From positions 9,532-73,531 of the forward strand of contig CAJUES010000011.1 of the NCBI GenBank assembly GCA_910585765.1: a stretch of DNA of 64,000 nucleotides, written 5' to 3'. Below the pieces are notes generated by a model, which had not been told where the DNA came from, ran no database searches, and saw only the letters and a list, made by a program, of their open reading frames with translations. This DNA is from an uncultured Lachnospiraceae bacterium. Lineage in GTDB: Bacteria > Bacillota > Clostridia > Lachnospirales > Lachnospiraceae. This document shows positions 51,066 through 58,674 of the stretch, one piece after another (the stretch's first letter is position 1; every line of letters begins with the position of its first letter). Both the position numbers and the translations under genes were made by a program.

Positions 51066-52124
51066 TTACGACGAGGAGATGACTTCGTAATCCTTCGTGA
51101 CAAACAGTGCATCGACATTTTCAAGGCTGCGGACATATTCCAGACCTTTTTCCAGGCCGAGGAGATAGCAGTAGGTGCTGAGCGCATCTCCCTCCATGGA
51201 GGACTCGGAGAGGATCGTGACGCCGAGAAGGTCATTTTGGACAGGATAACCTGTTGTCGCATCAAAGATGTGATGATAGATCGTCCTGTCTTTTTCAGTT
51301 TCGTCATTCATAAAATAGCGCTCATAACAGCCGGAAGAGACGACAGAAGTGTCACGTTCCTGGATCGTGGTGATGATCTCGTTTGCGGCGCCAAAGGGTT
51401 TCTGTATACCGACGTTGAAGGGTGAGCCGTCAGGTTTGCTGCCCATGAGCAGCACATTGCCGCCCAGACTGATGATGCCGTCCTCTATGCCTTCCGACAA
51501 CAGATATGCCCTCAGGCAGTCCGCGATGTAGCCCTTGGCGATAAAACCGAGGTCGATGGCGCTCTGCGTGTCCGTTAGAGTGACAAAATAGCTGTCGTCC
51601 TCGGAGAGCACATCCTGATATCCGATCGCAGTCCCGTCTGCGTCTGTGATGATGACATTCCTGTAATCGACATGTTCTAAAAGCGCTGAGAGCGTCTGCT
51701 CGGAGGGGATATAATAGTCGTGGTCCGCAAGCGCGTCTGCCTGTTTCATCTGCCCGGCGATGTCCCATTCCTCCGCGACCGGGCGGAGCGTGAGATCGAG
51801 CACGCCCTGGCTCAGATCGCAGTAATACAGCGCGGACTGGATCAGCGATGCCGTCTCGTAGGAGACTGCCGTTCCCTCTTTGCCGGCATGGTTGACAGCC
51901 CACACCTCGGAGCCCTCGAGCGTGGCGCTGAAAAGGGATTCGTACCGCTCGCAGAGGGCGAGGCATTCGTCGAGCACGTCTGCTTTTCCGGCGTCGTAGA
52001 TCGTGACGGTCACGACTGTATCGAAAGCAAAGCCTGTCCGGGAGACAGGGGTCTGGGAACTTTTTCCGGAACAGCCGGATAATGCAGTGGTCAGCAGAAG
52101 GATCAGGCAGTATCGTTTTTTCAT
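51066..52124 (-). CDS. apbE: FAD:protein FMN transferase (ApbE) lipoprotein
   Basis: Attaches FMN to threonine in exported flavoproteins, outside the membrane. The 352-residue protein has a lipobox LSGC (cysteine about 18). Motifs: FDTVVTVTIYD at the start, ALYYCDLSQGVLDLTLRPV, IDLGFIAKGYIADCLRAYL, ISLGGNVLLMGSKPDGSPFNVGIQKP, and HHIFDATTGYPVQNDLLGVTIL with the Mg-binding region. RnfD and RnfG, encoded some 9 kb upstream, carry its target motif. GAGGTACAC precedes the start. Transcribed alone, with an AT-rich divergent gap at 52125-52418. Confidence 0.94.
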   Translation of the reverse strand: MKKRYCLILLLTTALSGCSGKSSQTPVSRTGFAFDTVVTVTIYDAGKADVLDECLALCERYESLFSATLEGSEVWAVNHAGKEGTAVSYETASLIQSALYYCDLSQGVLDLTLRPVAEEWDIAGQMKQADALADHDYYIPSEQTLSALLEHVDYRNVIITDADGTAIGYQDVLSEDDSYFVTLTDTQSAIDLGFIAKGYIADCLRAYLLSEGIEDGIISLGGNVLLMGSKPDGSPFNVGIQKPFGAANEIITTIQERDTSVVSSGCYERYFMNDETEKDRTIYHHIFDATTGYPVQNDLLGVTILSESSMEGDALSTYCYLLGLEKGLEYVRSLENVDALFVTKDYEVISSS

Positions 52125-52290
52125 AAAAATGTGTACCTCGGTGTTTTATTTGAAAGATTCAAGTACTATCATTACTGTTTTCATTTTACTATTTTACTAC
52201 GCTTACACAGATTTTACTACAAAACCATCCGCATTTCTACATTGAAATTTATTAGTATATTATAAAATTTGTGAAAGAATCAGAAAATAA

Positions 52291-52319
52291 TTGAAATTGT
52301 TTTAGAAATGCTATATAAT
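52291..52319 (+). promoter_or_regulatory. Promoter of the GH25-like gene
   Basis: TTGAAA (52291-52296), 17-base spacer and TATAAT (52314-52319). The remaining AT-rich gap from 52125 to 52290 holds a repeated ATTTTACTAC near 52185-52225, probably part of the apbE control region, and no gene. Confidence 0.75.
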
Positions 52320-52418
52320 ATAGCTTGTAAATTTGTTATGTAAAGCTGTGCAGGGCACATCATAACATTCCTGAATCTGCCATTATAGAATTTGGGACAG
52401 AAACGGAGGATTTATCAT

Positions 52419-53735
52419 ATGAAACAGCACGATGATTATTATGAGGAGGAGCATGGTTCCGGCTCCAAGATAACCTATGTGTATATGGCGCTGATCATGT
52501 CGACGGTCATTCTGGGGGTGACGGCGCTGGTATTCTGGGCAAACCAGTCGAAGTCCAAGTCGGATGGCAGCGGCTATGCCGCGGCGGTAGCCCAGAAAGA
52601 GGCAAAGGAGGCAGAGGCGACCCAGAGGCAGGAGGCGAACGCGTCGAATCGTGTGATCGAGGAGAGCAAGTTGACGGCGAACGATCTGGACATCTGGACA
52701 CTTCCTGACACCGGACGCGAAAAGAACAATTCCACCTCGGGCAAAAATAATGGAACGGTGACGAACCAGACCACAGGCGAGACGGTGATAGACGGCTCGT
52801 CGAACAGTTCGGACAAATCCACGACAGCCGATGAACTGACAAACGGAAAGACCTCTGTTTATGACATGACGACCAAGGAAGATGTCAACGGGGATAAGAA
52901 GAGCGAGAGCGACAAAGACAAGACGGACAAGGAAAAGGATGCGGACGAGGATGATGAGGAGGAAGACGAGGACGAGGATAAAGAGACGCGCATCCAGGTG
53001 AGGCATGCGGACGGCACCAAGGAGTGGGTGGATATCAATGAGGATATTCCTCGAAATAAGTATGATTTTTCAAAGCTTACTTACCAGAAACCGTTCATGA
53101 ACTATTATGAGGACGGCAAGCCTGTATCGAAATGCGGCGTTGACATCTCGGCGAACCAGGGGGATGTCGATTTTGGCAAGTTAAAGAGCGCGGGCTGTGA
53201 CTTTGTGATGCTCAAGGCTGGCGCCAGAGGGTACAGCAGCGGCAATATCGTCTCTGACGCGAATTTCCAGGACAATCTCAAGGCGGCAAAAAAGGCGGGA
53301 CTTGACATTGGTGTCTACTTCTGTTCACAGGCAGTCAGCAAGTCTGAGGCGCGGGAGGAAGCGGACGAACTGCTCGACGCGATATCGGGCTACAGCGTGA
53401 AATATCCGGTGGCGTTTGTCATGGAGAACGTGGATGAGGATATGGCGCGGATCGAAGCGCTCGACATGGCAGACCGGACACAGGTGGCAAAAGCCTTTAT
53501 GGACAGGGTGGAGGATGCGGGCTATCATCCTATGATCTACGGTGACAAAGAGTGGCTTCTGACCATGGTGGACATGGAGGAGCTGCAGGATTATGATGTG
53601 TGGTTTGCGCAGGACAGCGATGAGCCGGAATATCCGTACGCGTTTGGCATGTGGCAGTATGATTCCGACGCGAGCATCAAAGGGATCACAGGGGATGCCG
53701 CGTTGATCATGAGCTTCAAGGATTATGCAAAATAA
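52419..53735 (+). CDS. Membrane-anchored GH25 muramidase-like protein with altered active site
   Basis: A 438-residue type II membrane protein. One helix lies at about 19-40. A long polar linker (50-190) ends in a run of Asp/Glu/Lys. The GH25 domain begins GVDISANQGDVDFGKLKSAG (Asp242). In the second catalytic segment the usual acidic pair D-x-E reads VAFVMEN: Glu336 is kept but the Asp position is Val334 (codon GTC at 53418-53420). The GMWQYDSDASIKGI end is typical. CGGAGGA precedes ATG 52419. Weak, altered or purely binding activity is possible. Confidence 0.87.
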   Translation: MKQHDDYYEEEHGSGSKITYVYMALIMSTVILGVTALVFWANQSKSKSDGSGYAAAVAQKEAKEAEATQRQEANASNRVIEESKLTANDLDIWTLPDTGREKNNSTSGKNNGTVTNQTTGETVIDGSSNSSDKSTTADELTNGKTSVYDMTTKEDVNGDKKSESDKDKTDKEKDADEDDEEEDEDEDKETRIQVRHADGTKEWVDINEDIPRNKYDFSKLTYQKPFMNYYEDGKPVSKCGVDISANQGDVDFGKLKSAGCDFVMLKAGARGYSSGNIVSDANFQDNLKAAKKAGLDIGVYFCSQAVSKSEAREEADELLDAISGYSVKYPVAFVMENVDEDMARIEALDMADRTQVAKAFMDRVEDAGYHPMIYGDKEWLLTMVDMEELQDYDVWFAQDSDEPEYPYAFGMWQYDSDASIKGITGDAALIMSFKDYAK

Positions 53736-53759
53736 AAGAGCACAGGGCGTGCTCTTTTT
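53734..53759. terminator. Bidirectional terminator
   Basis: AAAAGAGCAC (53734-53743) pairs with GTGCTCTTTT (53749-53758) around a five-base loop; T runs on both sides. It sits between the convergent GH25 and AP2 genes. Confidence 0.9.
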
Positions 53760-54548
53760 CTATTCGATCATGCCGTAATTCATGATCTTGTCCGATATTT
53801 TGAGGTGGGAGTAGATGTCCGCGTACAGCGACGGGGATAGCCCGTCGATATAATTGGGTGTGTAGTTTTTCTGCACACCTCTTTTTTTCAGGACGTCGAT
53901 TGCCTTGTTGTAGGCGATGGCGGCGTCGATCTCGCTGTGATAATGCCCGATCACGTAGTAACCGGGAACGTTGATGCGTGCCCGGTATCTCTTTTTTCCT
54001 TTGTAAAAGACCTCGGAGACGCCCTGGTAGCGGTTTATGATCGCAAGGTTTTCATGCCGGAAATCAGTGTCGTCGTCATTGAGAAAGAGATAATCTTTTC
54101 CGGCGACGGCAAAACTCCGGATGCCATAGCGGTTCAGGATATTTACCTGCATACCGTAATCGGCGACAAACAAATGCCCGCTGCGCTTCATGATCTTGCG
54201 CTTGGCGTAATAAAACAGGTCGTCAATGTCGAATTTGAGAACATCTACAGGTGACAGATAGTAGTAGAAGAACTTGGGGCGCGCATAGATCGGTGTGCCA
54301 AAATAGATGCCGTTGTCGAGGAAATTGATGAGGATCACCCATTTCTCGAAGGGAAGCGGTGAGGTGTCCCGGTACTGGCTGATCGTCAGCCTGTCCCTGT
54401 TCAGGAGCCTGTCAGCCTCGGTGTATGCGGCGTTCGCGGCAGCCATGGTGTCAAAGCTGCCCAGACTGATATGTTTTTTCCGGTAGGTGATGGAGGCACG
54501 GTAGTACACCGTGCCATCTTTTTTTTGTGCGGTAAATACGCCTTTCAT
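53760..54548 (-). CDS. AP2-domain protein with degenerate HNH centre
   Basis: A 262-residue basic protein. Residues about 3-48 (GVFTAQKKDGTVYYRASITYRKK...ISLGSFDTMAAANAAYTEADRLL) and about 176-222 (GVSEVFYKGKKRYRARINVPGYYVIGHY...AAIAYNKAIDVL) are both AP2/ERF-like DNA-binding domains as found in HNH homing endonucleases. Between them, residues about 138-172 (LFLNDDDTDFRHENLAIINRYQGV) have the shape of an HNH_3 motif but the leading catalytic histidine pair is missing. ATG 54548 follows AAGGGG. It looks like a homing endonuclease that has lost cleavage and may serve as a DNA-binding regulator. Confidence 0.68.
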   Translation of the reverse strand: MKGVFTAQKKDGTVYYRASITYRKKHISLGSFDTMAAANAAYTEADRLLNRDRLTISQYRDTSPLPFEKWVILINFLDNGIYFGTPIYARPKFFYYYLSPVDVLKFDIDDLFYYAKRKIMKRSGHLFVADYGMQVNILNRYGIRSFAVAGKDYLFLNDDDTDFRHENLAIINRYQGVSEVFYKGKKRYRARINVPGYYVIGHYHSEIDAAIAYNKAIDVLKKRGVQKNYTPNYIDGLSPSLYADIYSHLKISDKIMNYGMIE

Positions 54549-54659
54549 TGTCAAAAACCCCTTAAACTGCATCAGAACAGTCCATAAATGTTTCATCCGG
54601 TGGAATGGAAAGATCTCCATACCACAATAAAGATATTGTATGTGCATACCGGCTGTTTG

Positions 54660-55454
54660 TCAAGGTTCACCCATCCAACGATCAAAATTTTTCTCGAAAC
54701 GCTCTGCCCATTTGTCCATACGCTCCTCAAAGGCATCCGCCCATTCGTTCGCCATGTCGTCGAGCTGTTCCTCCAGGCGGATGATCTCTTCGGAGTCATT
54801 ATCCGCAAACATATTTCCGGAAAAGGCATTGATGAAGTCCCGGCTCATGTGGATCTTCCACTGCCCGTTCTCCCGATAGGCTGAGGCGGTGACAGGAGTC
54901 GTGACAATATCGCTGTCGTCCAGTTCCTCTATGAGGGAGATCAGTATGTCCTTAGCATTGACAGTATCGCGGATCATCTGTGTGATGCCGGTTCCCGGAT
55001 CAGACAGCATCGCTTCGATCAGCTGGATCTCGTAGCGCTCCATGACTTTTTGCATATTGATGTTGGTGATCATCAGATCGATCTCTGCCGTGTTACTGCT
55101 GCTGTCTTCACGCACTTCTGTGATCTCCCAGGTCAGCCGTTCCGTCATTTTTTGATCCAGCCTGTATGCGGTTTTGTATCTGCTGCTGTTTTTGGATTGG
55201 GGCTGCAGAAGTTCATTGAAGGCGCGGTACTCGCTCTCGATCGGGATGCCGATCCAGTTGTGATAAGTCTGCACGAAATTGTCCGTGCAGTTGTTGAGTG
55301 TCGTCATGTCCAGTGTCCGGATGCTCTCTAAGGTGTACTCCACAGCCTCCTGCGGCGTATCCGGGGATAAAGTTGTCTCTGCACTGCCGCACCCGCATAG
55401 GATCAGTGCGGCGCTCACTAAAAATGCGATGGCTCTGCTTTTTACCGTTCTCAT
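54660..55454 (-). CDS. Lipoprotein of unknown function
   Basis: A 264-residue lipoprotein with lipobox LCGC (cysteine about 22). The mature part begins SPDTPQEAVEYTLESIRTLD, a pattern like DUF5105/DUF4878-type cystatin-like lipoproteins, and ends in a charged helical stretch with many Glu, Arg, Asp and Trp (EEQLDDMANEWADAFEERMD) likely to form a coiled coil. An inverted repeat lies in its promoter region. Role unknown; a link to the two-component genes upstream is possible. Confidence 0.7.
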   Translation of the reverse strand: MRTVKSRAIAFLVSAALILCGCGSAETTLSPDTPQEAVEYTLESIRTLDMTTLNNCTDNFVQTYHNWIGIPIESEYRAFNELLQPQSKNSSRYKTAYRLDQKMTERLTWEITEVREDSSSNTAEIDLMITNINMQKVMERYEIQLIEAMLSDPGTGITQMIRDTVNAKDILISLIEELDDSDIVTTPVTASAYRENGQWKIHMSRDFINAFSGNMFADNDSEEIIRLEEQLDDMANEWADAFEERMDKWAERFEKNFDRWMGEP

Positions 55455-55477
55455 AATATCGTCTCCTTCCGGTGATA

Positions 55478-55510
55478 AAATATAATAGCTGTTACGTACT
55501 TATTATATTT
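55478..55510 (-). repeat. Inverted repeat in the promoter region of the lipoprotein gene
   Basis: AAATATAATA (55478-55487) and TATTATATTT (55501-55510) form a perfect 10-bp inverted repeat with 13 bases between. Both arms contain TATAAT-like boxes, so it could be two facing promoters or an operator. Confidence 0.5.
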
Positions 55511-55586
55511 TGCCAAAAGGAGCATGACAACTCTCCCGGCACGAATCGGCGCCTGGACGACAAAAAAAGGCGGTGCGGGACAGCGG

Positions 55587-56888
55587 TCATAACGGAAAGA
55601 GGGCAGAGAAGGAAAACCACCCATCCTCGCATTTCAGACTGCTGGTTCCACCGTATTTTCTGACGACAAGGTCCACGTTGGACAGTCCGATGCCGTGGTG
55701 TGCGGGATCCTTCTTGCTGGTGGAGATCGTGCTGCCCCTGATCGGGACAGGCTGGATCACCGGGTTGCGGACAGCGAGGACAAGCTGGCTGTCTTCCAGG
55801 ATCATCTTGAACTGGATCACCGTGCTGACAGCCGGATCTTTGCCGGCCGATTCTTCGCAAGCCTCGATCGCATTGTCAAGCAGATTGGTCAGCAGCGTGA
55901 CCAGATCCTCCTCGAGCATCGTCAGCCCGGACAGGTCATTGATGACAAAGGTCATCGCAAGTCCCAGACTGCGGGCGGTCTGGTATTTCTGGTTCAGAAT
56001 GATATTTACGACAGCGTGGTTGGTGTTGATATCGCCAAACTGTGTTCGCATACTGCCTGTCATGCGGGCGATATATGCGGAAGCCTCTGTGATCTGTCCG
56101 CAGTCGATCAGTCCCTGTATGCAGTTTAGCTGGTTCTTGTAATCGTGCAGGAAATGTCTCTGCTGGTCGTAATGCCGCTGCATCGTGTGAAACATATCGA
56201 TCTGGCTCCGCGCGCGCTCCGCACCGAGCTGCAGCCTGTGCAGTGCCGCCTCCTTTTCCAGCATGCGCATCGTGAAATAGAAGAGAACGATGCCCAGCGC
56301 GGCAAAACTTGAGACCGTGGCAAGGGTAGCGAATTTATTTGCGGCTGTCTCCTCCGGCGAGAGCATATTGAATGCGACGAGGATGATCAGATACAGGAGC
56401 GGGAGAAGGCGGAGCCTGGTTCCGTGATAGTCGTTCAGGCTGCGAAGGCGGTTCTTATAGCGATAGTGAAAGAGCATCATCAAAAGTAAGATGACGGTTT
56501 CGGTCAGGTTCTCGACGGACTGCCAGAGCGGTTCGTCGACCGCCCTGAAATCCACAAAGAAGTAAAATGCAGTTATGACTGCGGTCGATATGCTCCAGTA
56601 GATGACACAGTACAAAACGGATAAGATCAGATTCCTCGTGAGCGGCATCTGAAAATAAATCTGCGCGATCACCGCGGTGACAAGGATCAGTCGGACAGGC
56701 TGCAGGATATAAGGCGGGATCGGGGTGAGGGCGATAAACATGCTGCCCGCGGTGAAAGCAGGGATCGCCGTGTATGTGAGCCAGTGGTACTTTCCCCAGC
56801 TCCTGCACGGCACGATCGTCTCAAAGAACAACTGACAGCTGGCTGCCGACATGAGGGACAGGATCAGGCATCGCAATATAGTTTCCAT
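55587..56888 (-). CDS. GHKL-type sensor histidine kinase (AgrC-like)
   Basis: A 433-residue membrane kinase with six or seven N-terminal hydrophobic segments (residues 1-215), a linker helix and a catalytic region. The phospho-acceptor histidine is in FLHDYKNQLNCIQGLI, followed by an HATPase_c domain with LLTNLLDNAIEAC and HHGIGLSNV. This is the AgrC/CitA-like GHKL type that often senses peptides. GGAGG precedes the ATG. It is cotranscribed with the LytTR regulator 30 bases upstream. Confidence 0.9.
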   Translation of the reverse strand: METILRCLILSLMSAASCQLFFETIVPCRSWGKYHWLTYTAIPAFTAGSMFIALTPIPPYILQPVRLILVTAVIAQIYFQMPLTRNLILSVLYCVIYWSISTAVITAFYFFVDFRAVDEPLWQSVENLTETVILLLMMLFHYRYKNRLRSLNDYHGTRLRLLPLLYLIILVAFNMLSPEETAANKFATLATVSSFAALGIVLFYFTMRMLEKEAALHRLQLGAERARSQIDMFHTMQRHYDQQRHFLHDYKNQLNCIQGLIDCGQITEASAYIARMTGSMRTQFGDINTNHAVVNIILNQKYQTARSLGLAMTFVINDLSGLTMLEEDLVTLLTNLLDNAIEACEESAGKDPAVSTVIQFKMILEDSQLVLAVRNPVIQPVPIRGSTISTSKKDPAHHGIGLSNVDLVVRKYGGTSSLKCEDGWFSFSALFPL

Positions 56889-56918
56889 AAAAGTCCTCCA
56901 GGCTATTTCGCAAAGTGT

Positions 56919-57662
56919 CTATAAAATGCCCTTGTAAGCGACAAATTGCTCCTTGACAGTCTGATACCGCAGACGCGGGATGGGCAGTTCCGCGCCGGTG
57001 TCGAGAAACGCCGTATAGTTTCCAAGTCTGCGGATATGCTTCATGTTGACAAGATAGCTTTTGTGGATCCGCAGGAATCCGTGATCGGAAAGTTTCTGTT
57101 CGATCGAGTCCAGTTTCTCATAGATCTGATACGTCGCGGCGCCCGATCGGGAAGCAGTGGGACTGGCAGCGCCCGACTGCATATAATAGAAAAAAGACTT
57201 GTGTTTCCGGCTTTCGATGTAGAGGATATTGTCCGTGTAGAGCGTTGCCTCCCCGTCCATGAAGGGAAACGTGACCTGCGCCAGTCGCATTTTCTGCAGG
57301 ATCGCGTCCATGCACTCGGGGATCGCGCTGTCCAGTGTGTCTTTCATGATGTACCGCACCGCGTTGAACTTGTAGCCCTCCAGCGCATAGTCGATAAAGG
57401 CGGTCACGAACACGAGCTGTGTGTCACTGTGGTAGGCACGGATCCGGGCTGCTGTCTGGATCCCGTCGAGCGCCTGCATGCTGATGTCCATGAAGACAAC
57501 ATCGTATTTGACCGTGTTTTCATGCCGGGCTAAGAATGCTTCTCCTGACGGATAGAGATGGATCGCGTAGTCCAGATCGTGTTTTTCAAAATACTGTTTT
57601 ACAAGGGAGGATATCTTTTCCCTGTAAAATGGTTCGTCGTCGCAGACGGCAGTCTGAATCAT
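56919..57662 (-). CDS. LytTR-family response regulator
   Basis: A 247-residue regulator. The receiver (1-120) has the acidic pair in AVCDDEPFYREKI, phospho-acceptor aspartate in VVFMDISMQALDGI and the lysine near NAVRYIMKDTLDSA (an atypical K region). The LytTR DNA-binding domain is at about 145-245 (ILYIESRKHKSFFYY...GFLRIHKSYLVNMKHIRRL...LPIPRLRYQTVKEQF). ATG 57662 follows GGAGGGG. The nine 11-bp repeats lie directly upstream. LytTR regulators often bind direct repeats, so autoregulation is likely. Confidence 0.9.
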   Translation of the reverse strand: MIQTAVCDDEPFYREKISSLVKQYFEKHDLDYAIHLYPSGEAFLARHENTVKYDVVFMDISMQALDGIQTAARIRAYHSDTQLVFVTAFIDYALEGYKFNAVRYIMKDTLDSAIPECMDAILQKMRLAQVTFPFMDGEATLYTDNILYIESRKHKSFFYYMQSGAASPTASRSGAATYQIYEKLDSIEQKLSDHGFLRIHKSYLVNMKHIRRLGNYTAFLDTGAELPIPRLRYQTVKEQFVAYKGIL

Positions 57663-57687
57663 ATGTGTCCCCTCCGGTTTCTTTTAT

Positions 57688-57786
57688 GCAAGTATTGTGC
57701 GAGTATTATGCGAGTATTATGAGAGTATTATGCAATCACCATGCGGTCATCATGTGAGTATTATGCGATCGCCATGCGGTCATAAT
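57688..57786. repeat. Nine tandem 11-bp repeats upstream of the LytTR operon
   Basis: Units of 11 bases run without gaps from 57688 to 57786. The first four and the seventh are close to GCGAGTATTAT, the others are of the form GCgaTCacCAT. Unit length is one helical turn. On the minus strand they precede the LytTR gene by 26 bases. The rest of the gap to 57987 holds no gene. Confidence 0.85.
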
Positions 57787-57913
57787 GGATTATAGCACAT
57801 GATCGATCAAAGCCGCAATCGGACGATATCACATAAATTCTTAATTTAGAAAGTTTTAAGTATTTTTTGCAGGACAAGCGAATAGACTAAAATGTGAAGA
57901 CTTGTGTTATTTG

Positions 57914-57958
57914 AATGGCAGGGAAATGGACTGGTGCGCTGTCAGGCGTACTGCCATT
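57914..57958 (+). other. Leader hairpin before the SleB-like gene
   Basis: AATGGCAG (57914-57921) pairs with CTGCCATT (57951-57958) across 29 bases, just upstream of the ribosome binding site. Could be an attenuator or operator; no T run. Confidence 0.4.
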
Positions 57959-57987
57959 TCTGATCAGAAAGGAAAGAATAACAGATT

Positions 57988-58584
57988 ATGTATTCGAAAA
58001 GCAATATCCTTTTATTCATCGCATACACTGTCTGTACGGGTCTGCTGATCTTCTCAAAACAGTATGAAGTGCAGGCGGGGAGTGTCGACAGCCGGGAGAC
58101 CGTGTCTGTGGAGACGGAGTGTGTGGAGCTTGCGAGGCTGGAATCCGTGGAGCGCATCATCTCTTATGAGACGATGGAGCAGCGTTTCTGCATCGACGTC
58201 TCAGAGAAGGATCTGGAGACGCTCATGAGGATCGTGGAGGCCGAGGCGGGCGGCGAGGATAGAAAAGGAAAGCTTCTGGTGGCAAATGTTGTGATCAACC
58301 GTGTCAGGAACAAGAGATTTCCGAATAATGTGACTGACGTAGTGTATCAGAAGGCAAAGAACGTGACACAGTTTTCGCCGGTATCAAACGGATTTATCAA
58401 TCAGGTGAAGATATCGGAGGAGACGAGAGATGTGGTATACAGTGCCCTGAAAGGGGAGGACGTGTCAAACGGCGCGCTGTTTTTTATGGCGAGGAAATTG
58501 GCTTCGCCCGAAAATGCGGAGTGGTTTGACAGCAACCTCACATTTCTTTTTTCTTATGGGGGACATGACTTTTATACGAGGTAA
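57988..58584 (+). CDS. SleB/CwlJ-type cell wall hydrolase
   Basis: A 198-residue secreted protein. A signal/anchor (residues 7-24, ends near EVQAG) precedes a Hydrolase_2 (SleB/CwlJ) domain at about 75-195 with RIVEAEAGGEDRKGKLLVANVVINRVRN (catalytic glutamate in VEAEAGGE), VYQKAKNVTQFSPV and FSYGGHDFYTR. Such enzymes cleave peptidoglycan, some as spore germination lytic transglycosylases; this one lacks the N-terminal binding domain of SleB. AAAGGAAAG lies before the ATG. Confidence 0.9.
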   Translation: MYSKSNILLFIAYTVCTGLLIFSKQYEVQAGSVDSRETVSVETECVELARLESVERIISYETMEQRFCIDVSEKDLETLMRIVEAEAGGEDRKGKLLVANVVINRVRNKRFPNNVTDVVYQKAKNVTQFSPVSNGFINQVKISEETRDVVYSALKGEDVSNGALFFMARKLASPENAEWFDSNLTFLFSYGGHDFYTR

Positions 58585-58614
58585 TTCCAATTTCTGGCTG
58601 GGTAGCACAATGGG

Positions 58615-58644
58615 TTGACATAGGGTTTGCAGCTATGCGATAAT
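58615..58644 (+). promoter_or_regulatory. Promoter of the AraC regulator gene
   Basis: TTGACA (58615-58620), 18-base spacer, GATAAT (58639-58644) with a TG two bases before it, a near-consensus vegetative promoter. Confidence 0.75.
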
Positions 58645-58674
58645 AGGGAAAACTATTGTGCAGGTGATTGAAAT

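Noticed and set aside
57536..57757. Small open frame on + across the repeats
   Set aside because: It starts inside the LytTR gene on the other strand, lacks a ribosome site, and the 11-bp unit would not keep a coding phase.
57688..57786. 11-bp tandem repeats as a CRISPR array
   Set aside because: There are no spacers, the units are much too short, and no cas genes are near.
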